Part shown: positions 41,303 to 49,895 of the stretch, piece by piece
Position numbering within the stretch: the stretch's first letter is position 1
Layout: every line of letters begins with the position of its first letter
NCBI GenBank assembly: GCA_040905905.1
Contig: JBBDQN010000053.1
Location: forward strand, 13,882 to 77,881
Source of the DNA: JAICND01 sp040905905
Lineage (GTDB): Bacteria; Actinomycetota; Acidimicrobiia; Spongiisociales; ZC4RG35
DNA: 64,000 nucleotides
Direction of reading: 5' to 3'
Notes under the pieces: generated by a model
Seen by the model: the letters and a program-made list of their open reading frames with translations, nothing else
What the model was told of the DNA's origin: nothing
Databases searched by the model: none
Made by a program: the position numbers and the translations under genes

Positions 41303-41811
41303 TGAAGAAGGAAGAAGTAGCGGCCTGGTTCAGTGGCCGTTTGCCCCAAGACTGGGCTTCGGGCCCGATTGAGGTAGTCGGTGATCGTGATGAGTTGATC
41401 GTGACCATCCCCTTGAGCGAACCGGTGGTCGGCGACGATGCCACCGAAGAAGCCAGGGCGACGGCCCGCGAGGCACGGATCAGTGGATTCCGGGAAGACA
41501 CCCGTGAAAAGAGAATGAAGATCGCCAACGAGGCCCATCGCCGATTCGGACGCACGGTGAGTTGGGCAGCGAAAAGTGGAACCGACGAGGTCCTGTTCAC
41601 CCATCTGGCCGCCCCCGCTATGACCCGGCTCCGCCTGACGGAACGCAAGGTCCTCGACACCCTGGTCGAATCCGGAGTCGCCCGCAGCCGGGCCGACGCC
41701 CTCGCCTGGTGTGTGCGCCTGGTCGGCAAACACGAAAGTGATTGGCTGACTGAACTGAGAGATGCTCTCGGCAAGGTCCGCGAAGTCCGCCAGGAGGGAC
41801 CGGCGGCGTAA
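41302..41811 (+). CDS. Unknown cytoplasmic protein
   Basis: A 169-residue protein without signal or membrane segments. The N-terminal half is beta-rich and ends in a charged helix (EEARATAREARISGFREDTREKRMKIANEAHRRFG). The C-terminal half is helical with RLTERKVLDTLVESGVARSRADALAWCVRLVGKHESDWL, which resembles a small DNA-binding or dimerisation helix set. I recognise no family. It starts at ATG 41302 without a ribosome site. The stop is 6 bp before the inverted repeat at the assembly gap. Confidence 0.65.
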   Translation: MKKEEVAAWFSGRLPQDWASGPIEVVGDRDELIVTIPLSEPVVGDDATEEARATAREARISGFREDTREKRMKIANEAHRRFGRTVSWAAKSGTDEVLFTHLAAPAMTRLRLTERKVLDTLVESGVARSRADALAWCVRLVGKHESDWLTELRDALGKVREVRQEGPAA

Positions 41812-41817
41812 CCCAAT

Positions 41818-41882
41818 CGCGAACCCAGGGTTCACGNNNNNNNNNNGGACCCAAAAGTGGGCTCGTGAACCCTGGGTTCGCG
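41818..41882. repeat. Perfect 19-bp inverted repeat flanking the assembly gap
   Basis: CGCGAACCCAGGGTTCACG (41818-41836) and CGTGAACCCTGGGTTCGCG (41864-41882) are exact complements. Each arm also contains a near-palindrome GAACCC-A/T-GGGTTC. Between them are 10 N and 17 known bases. TCTCTTT follows the right arm, so it may be the terminator of the gene ending at 41811. Strong hairpins often break assemblies. Confidence 0.85.
41837..41846. other. Assembly gap (10 N)
   Basis: Ten undefined bases sit between the two arms of the inverted repeat. A run of exactly ten is often a placeholder, so the true length is unknown. No gene is interrupted; the neighbours end at 41811 and begin at 41902. Confidence 0.98.
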
Positions 41883-41901
41883 GTCTCTTTACAATCGCAG
41901 G

Positions 41902-44493
41902 GTGGCCAACCCAGAACTTCCAACCCAGTTCGAGCCAGCGACGGTGGAGGGCCCGCTGTATCAGAAGTGGGTCGATGCCGGCTACTTCACCCCCGCTCCG
42001 GAGCCTCCGCCCGGTGCTGAACAGTTCGTGATCGTCCTCCCTCCTCCCAACGTCACCGGCTCCCTCCACATCGGTCACGCTCTCAACCACAGCGCCCAGG
42101 ACGTGGTCGTGCGGCGGCGGCGGATGCAGCGCTACGACACCTTGTGGCTACCCGGGATGGATCACGCCGGCATTGCCACCCAGAACGTGGTCGAACGGGA
42201 ACTGGCCAAAGAAGGATTGTCCCGTCACGACCTCGGCCGCGAGAAATTCGTCGAGAGGGTTTGGGAATGGAAGGCCGCATTTGGTGGCGAGATCCTGGGC
42301 CAGATGCGCCGCCTGGGCGACAGCGTCGATTGGACAAGGGAGCGATTCACCCTTGATCCGGGCCTGTCCCGGGCGGTCCACACCATGTTCCACCGCCTGT
42401 ACCACGACAATCTGATCTATCGAGCCGAGCGGATCATCCACTGGTGCCCGCGGTGCATGACCGCCCTTTCCGATATCGAGGTGGAACACGAAGACGTTGA
42501 CGGGGAGTTGATTTCCATCCGCTACGGCTCCGGCGACCACTCCATCGTCGTTGCCACCACCAGAGCCGAGACCATGTTGGGCGACACCGGGGTAGCGGTT
42601 CATCCCGATGACGAGCGCTACCGCCACCTGGTCGGTCAACAGGTCGAGCTACCGCTTACCGGTCGCCTGATTCCGATCGTGGCCGACGACTCAGTTGATC
42701 CTGACTTCGGGACCGGAGCCGTCAAGGTCACCCCGGGCCACGATCCCAACGACTTTGAGATAGGCCAGCGTCACGGTCTTCCCGCCCTGATCGTTCTCGA
42801 TGAACGCGGGAACGTGACCGCACCGGGTCCTTTCCTCGGGCTCGACCGGTTCGAGGCCCGCCCCGCCGTCGTAGCGGCCCTCAAGGAAGAGGGCCGGATC
42901 GTGGCAGAGAAGAGGCCGTACACCCATTCGGTGGGTCATTGTTCCCGCTGCGGCACGGTGGTCGAGCCCCGGCTCTCCCTGCAGTGGTTTGTCAAGGTGG
43001 AGCCGCTGGCCCGGGAGGCCGGCCAGGCGGTTCGCGACGGTCGTACCAAGTTTGTGCCCGAAGACATGGCCCGGCGCTATTTCGATTGGGTCGACAACAT
43101 GCACGACTGGTGTATCTCCCGACAACTCTGGTGGGGGCACCGGATCCCGATTTGGTACGGTCCCAACGGCGAACAGGCCTGCCCGGGTCCAGATGAAAAA
43201 CCTCCGGATGGCTGGACACAGGACGTCGACGTTCTCGACACCTGGTTTTCCTCGGGTTTATGGCCGTTTTCCACCCTCGGCTGGCCCGAGGACACGGCCG
43301 ACCTGGGGAGGTTCTATCCGAGCACGGTCCTCATAACTGGATACGACATCATCTTCTTTTGGGTGGCCCGGATGATGATGTTTGGCATCTATGCGCTCAA
43401 ACGACCTCCATTCGCAACCGTATCCGTCACCGGCTTGGTTCGCGACCAGGGCGGCAAGAAGATGTCGAAGAGTGCGGGCAATGTCATCGATCCACTCGAG
43501 TGGATGGATCGATACGGGACCGATGCCACCCGTCTCACCCTTTTGCGGGGTGCCCACCCCGGCACAGATGTCTCGGTCAGTGAGGATTGGGCAGCCGGTT
43601 CCCGGGCCTTCTGCAACAAGCTCTGGAATGCAACCAGGTTTGCGCTGCTGAATGGGGCCGTTGTAGGTGAACTGCCCCCCTCCGAGGAACTCTCCACCCC
43701 GGACCGGTGGATCCTGTCCCGGCTCACAGCCACCGTGGCCGAAGTCGACCGCCGCTACGAACAGTTCGAGATCGCCCGGGCGTGTGAGGTGCTCTACCGG
43801 TTCACCTGGGACGAGCTGTGTGATTGGTACCTCGAGCTCGCCAAGGGACCGCTGGCCCGCGGCGGGGTCGAGGCCGCCAACACCCGCTTGGTACTGGGCC
43901 ATGTCCTCGACGTGGTCCTGCGACTCCTACACCCCGTCATCCCCTACGTGACAGAGACTTTGTGGACGGCCTTGACAGGCGCAGAGTCTGTGGTGATTGC
44001 CCCCTGGCCCTCCCTAGACGAGGGCCGGCCCGACCCGGTGGCCGAGTCTGATGTCTTGACCCTCATGCGCTTGGTGACCGAGGTGCGGCGCTTCCGTAGC
44101 GAGCAGGGCGTCAAACCCGGCCGCAAGTTGGCGGCCCGCCTATCGGGGATCAAGGGGAGCGTCGCGGCACCGTACGAGGCCGAGATCAGGGCGCTGGCCC
44201 GCCTCGAGCTTCCGGGCCCGGGTTTTAGCTCGGGGGCCCAACTTCCCGTCGATGGAGTTGTGGTCGAGATCGATCTCGCCGGGGCAGTCGACTATGTGGC
44301 CGAACGCAAACGGCTCGAAAGAGACCTGGGACAGGTGGTCAAGGAACTCGCGCAAGTGACAGCCAAACTCGACAACGATCAATTCAAATCCCGAGCTCCG
44401 AGTGAGGTGGTCGATGAGATGCGGGCGCGGCAGGCCCGCGCCAATATCGAGATCAACCGGCTCCAATCCCAGCTCGACGGTCTTCCTTCCTGA
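41902..44493 (+). CDS. valS: Valyl-tRNA synthetase
   Basis: An 863-residue class I synthetase. HIGH appears in PPNVTGSLHIGHALNHS near residue 50, KMSKS in GKKMSKSAGNV near residue 520. The editing domain spans about residues 185-340 (TTRAETMLGDTG), the anticodon-binding part ~600-750, and a C-terminal coiled coil ~800-860 (LERDLGQVVKELAQVTAKL). It charges tRNA-Val and edits threonine. It starts at GTG 41902, 19 bp after the inverted repeat. The start has no clear Shine-Dalgarno. Length is typical of the short bacterial type. Confidence 0.96.
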   Translation: MANPELPTQFEPATVEGPLYQKWVDAGYFTPAPEPPPGAEQFVIVLPPPNVTGSLHIGHALNHSAQDVVVRRRRMQRYDTLWLPGMDHAGIATQNVVERELAKEGLSRHDLGREKFVERVWEWKAAFGGEILGQMRRLGDSVDWTRERFTLDPGLSRAVHTMFHRLYHDNLIYRAERIIHWCPRCMTALSDIEVEHEDVDGELISIRYGSGDHSIVVATTRAETMLGDTGVAVHPDDERYRHLVGQQVELPLTGRLIPIVADDSVDPDFGTGAVKVTPGHDPNDFEIGQRHGLPALIVLDERGNVTAPGPFLGLDRFEARPAVVAALKEEGRIVAEKRPYTHSVGHCSRCGTVVEPRLSLQWFVKVEPLAREAGQAVRDGRTKFVPEDMARRYFDWVDNMHDWCISRQLWWGHRIPIWYGPNGEQACPGPDEKPPDGWTQDVDVLDTWFSSGLWPFSTLGWPEDTADLGRFYPSTVLITGYDIIFFWVARMMMFGIYALKRPPFATVSVTGLVRDQGGKKMSKSAGNVIDPLEWMDRYGTDATRLTLLRGAHPGTDVSVSEDWAAGSRAFCNKLWNATRFALLNGAVVGELPPSEELSTPDRWILSRLTATVAEVDRRYEQFEIARACEVLYRFTWDELCDWYLELAKGPLARGGVEAANTRLVLGHVLDVVLRLLHPVIPYVTETLWTALTGAESVVIAPWPSLDEGRPDPVAESDVLTLMRLVTEVRRFRSEQGVKPGRKLAARLSGIKGSVAAPYEAEIRALARLELPGPGFSSGAQLPVDGVVVEIDLAGAVDYVAERKRLERDLGQVVKELAQVTAKLDNDQFKSRAPSEVVDEMRARQARANIEINRLQSQLDGLPS

Positions 44494-44512
44494 CGAGCGG
44501 CGTAGCCAGGGT

Positions 44513-45136
44513 CTAGAAAGCGATCAACAGCATCCCGACGGTCAGGGCCACGAGGGCCGAAATGATGAGTCGGACATAGGTCAACCCGGTAGGAAGCCGG
44601 CTCGCCAATACCGGATCGACCATGGCCGCCCCGGCGATGACCCCGCCACCCATTCCGGCCAACAACAGGACACCGGCCAGAAGTGGCTTGGCCAAGAACG
44701 CCATAGCAATCGCGACAAGAATGCCGCCGGCGGCGATCCTGGTTTTGGGATCGGACCTATCCAGGTTGGAAAGCCACGTTTTGAGCGGATTGGGGGCCGG
44801 GGGTCGCTTCGACTTTGCCCGGGGTTTCTCCTCAATCGCAATATCTGACTTGCGGGCGCGCCAGGTCCTGGACCTGGCACCCTTGCGGTCGGTTCCCATT
44901 CCGATGGCTCGGGCGAATTCAGCGCTTTGCGACGTGGCAAAGACGAACTCCTCACCGTCCACCCTCATCAGAAACCCGTCAAAGGCCACTTCGATGGTCA
45001 CCTCGTCCAGGCGCCACTCACCGATTTCGTGATCGCTGACGATTAGGGCAAGGCAACCATCGGAGACTTCGATGTCGGCTTTGACGGCATCGAGCGGGTC
45101 CTCCATTAAGCGAATTTTCCCCGGGAATTCGGGCAC
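44513..45136 (-). CDS. Membrane protein with the same N-terminal domain as the gene at 31845
   Basis: A 207-residue protein. Residues ~1-80 match the N-terminal domain of the protein at 31845: FPGKIRLMEDPLDAVKAD aligns with FSGRLQIEADPHNWLKAD, and both have a G-x-W turn and a GE-F pair. A basic stretch (KSKRPPAPNPLKTW) leads into three hydrophobic segments in residues ~130-207. The fold may be PH-like; the role is unknown. The start is GTG 45136. It converges on valS and leaves 109 bp to the MFS gene, which holds nothing I recognise. Confidence 0.68.
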   Translation of the reverse strand: MPEFPGKIRLMEDPLDAVKADIEVSDGCLALIVSDHEIGEWRLDEVTIEVAFDGFLMRVDGEEFVFATSQSAEFARAIGMGTDRKGARSRTWRARKSDIAIEEKPRAKSKRPPAPNPLKTWLSNLDRSDPKTRIAAGGILVAIAMAFLAKPLLAGVLLLAGMGGGVIAGAAMVDPVLASRLPTGLTYVRLIISALVALTVGMLLIAF

Positions 45137-45245
45137 TATTTCCCCCTGGTCCGATCTGATCAGGCTATCCCCTCATGCCGGCATTGCCAGGCCCAATTTC
45201 GCCGGGTTTCCATGCTGAGGATCGGGCACCACAGCTCCGGAACGG

Positions 45246-46580
45246 TCAGTCGCCGGCATTCGCTGTCGAACGGGCAGCCTCGATTTTGGCGGTGGTCAGC
45301 CGGGACGTGGCATAGATCAACAAGAGGAGTTGAAGTGCCGCCGCGGCGAAGAAGGGAGCGCGCAAGCCCATTTCGCGATTGCTCAAGCCCTCCACCATCT
45401 CGACCAGCAACCCACCGAGAAAGATCCCGATCGGCATCATTCCCCATCCGAAAAAGCGATAGACGCTGTTGACCCTGCCCAATAGCCGGTCGGGGATGAT
45501 TGCCTGACGAAGCGAGACGGTGATCACGTTCCACAACACGGCGGTGAAGCTCCCGAGTGCGAACATCACCCAAACCAGGGGAGCCGAGGAGGTGTATCCG
45601 ATGATTGCCGAGGAGAGCCCGCCGATGATGAAGGTGCTGGCCAGGGAAGGCCCGGACCCGAACGACTTGCTTATCCGTGCGGAGAGAAAGCTGCCGGCCA
45701 CCCCACCTACCGCTCCCGCCGATGCCATCAGTCCGAACCCGGCGGCATCGAGTTGGAGGATCTCCTGGGCGTACAGGACGATGGTTGCGAAAGCGGCGCT
45801 GCTGGCTGCATTGAGGAGGCCGAGGACGATGGCGAGGGTGCGAAGCAGACGGTGATTCCACAACCAGCGGAATCCCTCCTTGAGGTCGGCGGTGAAGGAT
45901 CGGGCCGGGGCGTTCTCGCCACCGGCTGGCCGGAAACTTCCGGTCAGAAGTGCCGCCATCGCCGCCGCTACCGCGAAGGTGCCGGCGTCTACGAAGAACG
46001 GAAGCGAGAACGCCACCGCCAACAGGAACCCGCCCAGGGGAGGTCCGACGAATGAGTTCATGAGCATCTCCGCTCCCCACAGGCGGCCGTTGGCCCTTTC
46101 GAGATTGTCCTTTGTTACAACGGCGGGCATCAGGGTCTGGGCAGAGTTGTCCCGGAGAACCTCGGCAATGCCGAACAGGGTGGCGGAGATGTAGAGCACT
46201 GCCAACAAGAGTCCGGCTCCGGAGGGTGGCTGGGCCTGCCCGGCTCCGATCAGTTCGGGGCTGGCCAAATCACCCTGATAGGCCAGCACGATCAATGCCA
46301 CGGCGATAGTCACCACAGTTCGGAGCACATCCATGACAACGACCAGGCGGCGGCGATCGACCCGATCAGTGATGACCCCGGCCGGTAACGAGAAGATCAG
46401 CCACGGGAGCCGGGTCGCCACCCCGACCAGGGCGATATGGACGGGATTGCGGGTGACCGCCGAGGCAAGCCATGGATATGCCACGCCCGACATCCCGTCA
46501 CCGAGGTTGGAGACCACGCTGGCGGTCCAGAGCCGCCAGTAGTTGGCACCGAGCGGCGAGGTTGGGGCCTTAGGAGTCAC
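45246..46580 (-). CDS. MFS transporter (EntS/MFS_3-like)
   Basis: A 444-residue permease with twelve hydrophobic segments. It opens GANYWRLWTASVVSNLGDGMSGVAYPWLA and has the inter-helix motif DRVDRRRLVVVMDVLR, then ARISKSFGSGP. The pattern fits the MFS_3/enterobactin-exporter group, which exports siderophores or small drugs. I use GTG 46580, since the frame to 46685 adds a non-conserved, Arg-rich leader. It diverges from the GNAT gene across 62 bp. The substrate is unknown. Confidence 0.85.
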   Translation of the reverse strand: MTPKAPTSPLGANYWRLWTASVVSNLGDGMSGVAYPWLASAVTRNPVHIALVGVATRLPWLIFSLPAGVITDRVDRRRLVVVMDVLRTVVTIAVALIVLAYQGDLASPELIGAGQAQPPSGAGLLLAVLYISATLFGIAEVLRDNSAQTLMPAVVTKDNLERANGRLWGAEMLMNSFVGPPLGGFLLAVAFSLPFFVDAGTFAVAAAMAALLTGSFRPAGGENAPARSFTADLKEGFRWLWNHRLLRTLAIVLGLLNAASSAAFATIVLYAQEILQLDAAGFGLMASAGAVGGVAGSFLSARISKSFGSGPSLASTFIIGGLSSAIIGYTSSAPLVWVMFALGSFTAVLWNVITVSLRQAIIPDRLLGRVNSVYRFFGWGMMPIGIFLGGLLVEMVEGLSNREMGLRAPFFAAAALQLLLLIYATSRLTTAKIEAARSTANAGD

Positions 46581-46642
46581 TCGGACAATATTCGGGATCC
46601 GCCGGACATATGTCAGGGATTGTGGTCTGGCACGATGGGGAC

Positions 46643-47143
46643 ATGAGCACGGTGCGAACCGCCACGATCTCCGATGCGGACGCAATCGCCGAAGTGCAAG
46701 TGCTGGGTTGGAGGCGCGCCTACGAGGAGATTCTCCCCGGGGACTTTCTGGCGGCCCTGTCAGTGCAACGACGAACGGAATGGTGGAGCCGTCAGGTTGA
46801 ACTAGGGACCCTTGCGATCCTGGTGGTTGATGACGACGATGGCCAGGTCGCTGGATTCGTCTCGATGGGCCCTGCTAACTCCAGCCAGGAAGCCGAGTTG
46901 TACGCCATCTATCTTCACCCCGAACGATGGGGCCAGGGCCTGGGGAGGTCGCTGATCTTGGCTGCCGAAGAGCTGATGGCCGAGCAGGGTTACCGGGTCT
47001 GCGTCCTCTGGGTGTTTGCCGACAACACCCGCGCCCGACGGTTCTACGAGACGGCCGGATGGGAGTTGGACGGAGCTATCAGGGTTGAGGAGTTTGGAGG
47101 GGTCCAGCCCACTCAGGTGCGATACCGGCGACATCTCGGGTGA
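46643..47143 (+). CDS. GNAT N-acetyltransferase
   Basis: A 166-residue GNAT-fold enzyme. The acetyl-CoA loop is HPERWGQGLGRSLI (residues ~93-106), after a strand with AELYAIYLHP, and the C-terminal motif B is VLWVFADNTRARRFYETAGWELDGA. It transfers an acetyl group from acetyl-CoA to an amine, but the substrate is unknown. ATG 46643 is the start; a longer frame begins 46610. It ends directly at the stop of the convergent ispD gene. Confidence 0.88.
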   Translation: MSTVRTATISDADAIAEVQVLGWRRAYEEILPGDFLAALSVQRRTEWWSRQVELGTLAILVVDDDDGQVAGFVSMGPANSSQEAELYAIYLHPERWGQGLGRSLILAAEELMAEQGYRVCVLWVFADNTRARRFYETAGWELDGAIRVEEFGGVQPTQVRYRRHLG

Positions 47144-47857
47144 TCATTTCCACCGTCCGGCCTGCCAGCGTGCAGCGAGGTCCTCGGCCAGGAAGAAGTC
47201 CTCGACGAAGGTCAACTTGATGTTGCGAGGATCACCGGCGATGCACCTGACCGCAATGGTGGAGAACTTCTCCATCGTCTCGGCAGTATCAAATCCGGCG
47301 AACTCAGCTGTCGCAGCAGAGCGATATGCGGCGAGCAATGGCAGCGCGGCGAACGCTTGCGGGGTCTGAACGCGGACCAGGGTCGCCGCCGACAGGGGTT
47401 CAGCCGTGTCATCGGCAGCCCGGTACAACCGCTCATCGACCGGGAGGGCGGGGATGGCTCCCCCGCTGACTCGGGCGGCCGCGACCACAGCCTCGATCAG
47501 GCTCAAGCTGGCGAAGGGTCGGGCTCCGTCGTGAATGGCAACGAGGTCGATTGCACCGGATTCGATCTCCCCGGCAATTTCCTGCAAACCCGCCATTTCC
47601 GACTCCTGACGGGTAACCCCCCCGTCGACGATGGCACTCACTTTGGAAAGGTGGGCATGTGTCACGACCTCTGTGGCCCGAGGCCGGTCGACCGGTCTGA
47701 TCACAAGGATGATCCGGTCGACCACTGTGGAAGTCTGCATGGTTTCGAGCGAATGGCCGAGGATTGTGCGGTCGCCCAGGTTCAAGTACACCTTGTTCAC
47801 TGCCGGGTTCACCCGGGAGCCCGAGCCAGCAGCCAACACGATCGCAACCGTTGCCAT
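47144..47857 (-). CDS. ispD: 2-C-methyl-D-erythritol 4-phosphate cytidylyltransferase
   Basis: A 237-residue IspD. The nucleotide-binding opening is IVLAAGSGSRVNPAVNKVYLNLGDRTIL, followed by DGGVTRQESEMAGL, AIHDGARPFASL and VQTPQAFAAL. It makes CDP-methylerythritol in the non-mevalonate isoprenoid pathway. The usual partner ispF is not adjacent. ATG 47857 is the start. Across 70 bp, a divergently placed gene encodes a protein that looks like a reduced IspD. Confidence 0.93.
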   Translation of the reverse strand: MATVAIVLAAGSGSRVNPAVNKVYLNLGDRTILGHSLETMQTSTVVDRIILVIRPVDRPRATEVVTHAHLSKVSAIVDGGVTRQESEMAGLQEIAGEIESGAIDLVAIHDGARPFASLSLIEAVVAAARVSGGAIPALPVDERLYRAADDTAEPLSAATLVRVQTPQAFAALPLLAAYRSAATAEFAGFDTAETMEKFSTIAVRCIAGDPRNIKLTFVEDFFLAEDLAARWQAGRWK

Positions 47858-47927
47858 AACCCAAACCTAACTGTCGTGGCCTAACGGTCATGGATCCAAT
47901 CGATCACCCCTAGGCTGACTCGTCGCG

Positions 47928-48443
47928 ATGTCGAGTCCTCACCTCCTCCGTCCGTTTCCGGCGCGCCAGCTCGGGCTGGTCGAGGGAGGCGATCGCGTGA
48001 TGGTATTTGGGGTGCTGGGTGGTAGGTACGCCGGGCCGAGCATTTTGGCGCACGCCCCCACCCTGAGGCGGCGCTGCAACGAGCTGCCCGCAGGAGTCGA
48101 CATCGTCGCCTTTGTCGATCATGCCATCCCTGATGCCGCCATTGTCGCCCGGATCGACGACATGCTGGCCGTCTTCGACGGCGGGGATGCCCTTGTGTGT
48201 TTTCAGAAGACGACGGAGGCGATGAAGGAGGTTGCAGGCGAAGTCGTCGTCAGGGGAGTCGACCGCTCCCAACTCGTGGCGGTGCGTAGCCCGGAAGTCA
48301 TCCGCCGGAGCGCGCTTGACCGGGCGATGACGATTCCTCCGGCAGAGTTGTGGGTCAACCCCACTGCCCTGGTTGCTGCATGCGGCGGAGTGATCAAACT
48401 GTTCTCGCCCATAGCGATGGTGGCTCCGCCTTCTCTCGGCTAA
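47928..48443 (+). CDS. IspD-like protein lacking the nucleotide-binding loop
   Basis: A 171-residue protein. The stretch GVDRSQLVAVRSPEVIRRSALDRAM closely follows the C-terminal IspD pattern (VDRSxLxAVQTPQxFRRxxLxxA). An earlier segment VDIVAFVDHAIPDAAIVARIDDMLA takes the place of the IspD HDAARPF part. The glycine-rich nucleotide loop is absent, so it is unlikely to be an active cytidylyltransferase. It may be a divergent paralog that regulates or binds a related substrate. It faces the true ispD with 70 bp between, and ends 3 bp before the convergent HAD gene stop. Assignment by pattern only. Confidence 0.6.
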   Translation: MSSPHLLRPFPARQLGLVEGGDRVMVFGVLGGRYAGPSILAHAPTLRRRCNELPAGVDIVAFVDHAIPDAAIVARIDDMLAVFDGGDALVCFQKTTEAMKEVAGEVVVRGVDRSQLVAVRSPEVIRRSALDRAMTIPPAELWVNPTALVAACGGVIKLFSPIAMVAPPSLG

Positions 48444-48446
48444 GCC

Positions 48447-49241
48447 TTAGCCGCGAGCGCGGCGCGATTTGAGCGCCCATACGGCTAGCGCGGCAGCAAC
48501 TCCAGTCGCCACCGCTGCTCCCGAGATCATCGGGACCGGTTTGGGAATAGCCGCCAATCGCGCTCGAAGAGTCACCGGGCGGCGAAACTCGAGAATCTGC
48601 CAGTCGCGCTGGGCCGCCACCTCCCGCAGTTCTTTGTCGGGATTGACCACCACCGGGTGTCCCACCGCCTCCAGCATCGGCAAGTCCGTGGCCGAGTCCG
48701 AATACGCAAACGAAGCGGCGAGGGAGATCCCTTCCGCCTCCGCCAGTTCCTTCATTGCATCGACCTTGCCGGGCCCGTATGCGTAAAAGTCGATATTGCC
48801 GGTATAACGGCCTTCGTCGTCGAGCTCAGGGCGGGTACCGATGACGTTGTCGATGCCGAGGTAGTTGCACAGAGGCTTGACGATCTCGACGGGGGAGGAG
48901 GATATGACGACAACTTTCCGACCGGCCCGCTGGTGTTCGTCGATCAGCGCGAGGGCCTCTTCGTAGACAAGGGGGGTCACCACCTCGTCGACCGTCTCCG
49001 CCACGAGGCGTTCGATCTCCCTGCGGTCCCAGCCTTTGATCAGCCCCGACAACTCTTCTCGGACACGCTCGAGTTGGTCGTGGTCGGCACCGAACATCTG
49101 GTAGTAAGCCTGGGCGATTCCGGCCTTGGCAAGTGCCGATCGGTTCAACAAACCGGCGCGGAACAAGGGTCGGGAGAAGGCCAGCGTGGATGACTTGGCA
49201 ATGATGGTTTTGTCGAGATCGAAAAAGGCGGCTGCCGACAT
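48447..49241 (-). CDS. HAD-IB phosphatase (SerB-like) with C-terminal membrane helix
   Basis: A 264-residue HAD-superfamily hydrolase. The nucleophile motif is FFDLDKTIIAKSST (Asp at residue 8), motif II is VISSSP, and motif III plus IV is YSDSATDLPMLEAVG. The subfamily IB includes phosphoserine phosphatase-like and CicA-type enzymes. A hydrophobic segment near residues 240-257 (ISGAAVATGVAAALAVWAL) ends the protein and probably anchors it. The substrate is unknown. ATG 49241 diverges 36 bp from the Tad gene cluster. Confidence 0.88.
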   Translation of the reverse strand: MSAAAFFDLDKTIIAKSSTLAFSRPLFRAGLLNRSALAKAGIAQAYYQMFGADHDQLERVREELSGLIKGWDRREIERLVAETVDEVVTPLVYEEALALIDEHQRAGRKVVVISSSPVEIVKPLCNYLGIDNVIGTRPELDDEGRYTGNIDFYAYGPGKVDAMKELAEAEGISLAASFAYSDSATDLPMLEAVGHPVVVNPDKELREVAAQRDWQILEFRRPVTLRARLAAIPKPVPMISGAAVATGVAAALAVWALKSRRARG

Positions 49242-49277
49242 TTCGCCCCGAATTGTACGGAACCCTCCATTAATGCC

Positions 49278-49895
49278 ATGGGTCTACCGCCCTGGCAAGG
49301 GGTGTCAGTCGATCCGCTTGCCCCGTACCTTCGCCTGATGATTCTCGGAGTCCGAACCGAAATCGACTCGGTGCTCTCGGTGGTGGCGCCGTTGGGCCTG
49401 GCCGCCGCGGCCCCGGGACCGGTGCTGGTGGTCGACCTGGATCCGACCGGGCCCGCCTACCCAGGCCTCCGCAGCCTGGCCGAGTTCGTGGAGGACGGGC
49501 CCCGGCGCGCCGAGATGTCACCATCGGGCTCATCACTGTCTGGGGGGCGGGTGGCAATTCTCCGCAACGGCGGGGTTCAAGCGGAAGACGCCATCGAAGT
49601 CATCGAGGCTCTCGCTGCCGGGTGGCCGAATCTAGTTGTGCGTATCGTCGGAGAGTCGACAGCTCCCTGGCCAGTGATACCCGTTGTGCCGTTGTTCCCG
49701 GGCATCCTTGCCCCGGCAGCTGGCCGAGGAGCCGTCTGGCAGGCAACGGCGGTGATGGACAATCCCCCCGGACCCGGTCCGGTGCTGCCTCCTTTGACCC
49801 GTCCGGGCCTGACCAACCTCCTGCACATGCGCTTGTTCCCACCTAACCGTTGGGTGTCCGCCTGGCGACCGGTGTGGGGGGTGGCATGGGCGTGA
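49278..49895 (+). CDS. TadZ/Ssd-like first gene of the Tad cluster, without P-loop
   Basis: A 205-residue protein. In mycobacteria the same position, directly before tadA, is held by Ssd, a ParA/MinD-like protein. Here PVLVVDLDPTGPAYPGLRSL recalls the Walker-B-like strand of that family, but the P-loop Gly-Lys-Thr motif is missing, so it should not hydrolyse ATP. It may help to place or assemble the pilus machine. A 10-bp overlap joins it to tadA. Start ATG 49278; ATG 49338 is also possible. The identity rests mainly on location. Confidence 0.6.
   Translation: MGLPPWQGVSVDPLAPYLRLMILGVRTEIDSVLSVVAPLGLAAAAPGPVLVVDLDPTGPAYPGLRSLAEFVEDGPRRAEMSPSGSSLSGGRVAILRNGGVQAEDAIEVIEALAAGWPNLVVRIVGESTAPWPVIPVVPLFPGILAPAAGRGAVWQATAVMDNPPGPGPVLPPLTRPGLTNLLHMRLFPPNRWVSAWRPVWGVAWA

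Noticed and set aside
41122..42090. Minus-strand open frame through the assembly gap
   Set aside because: It reads through undefined bases and lies opposite three better-supported genes.
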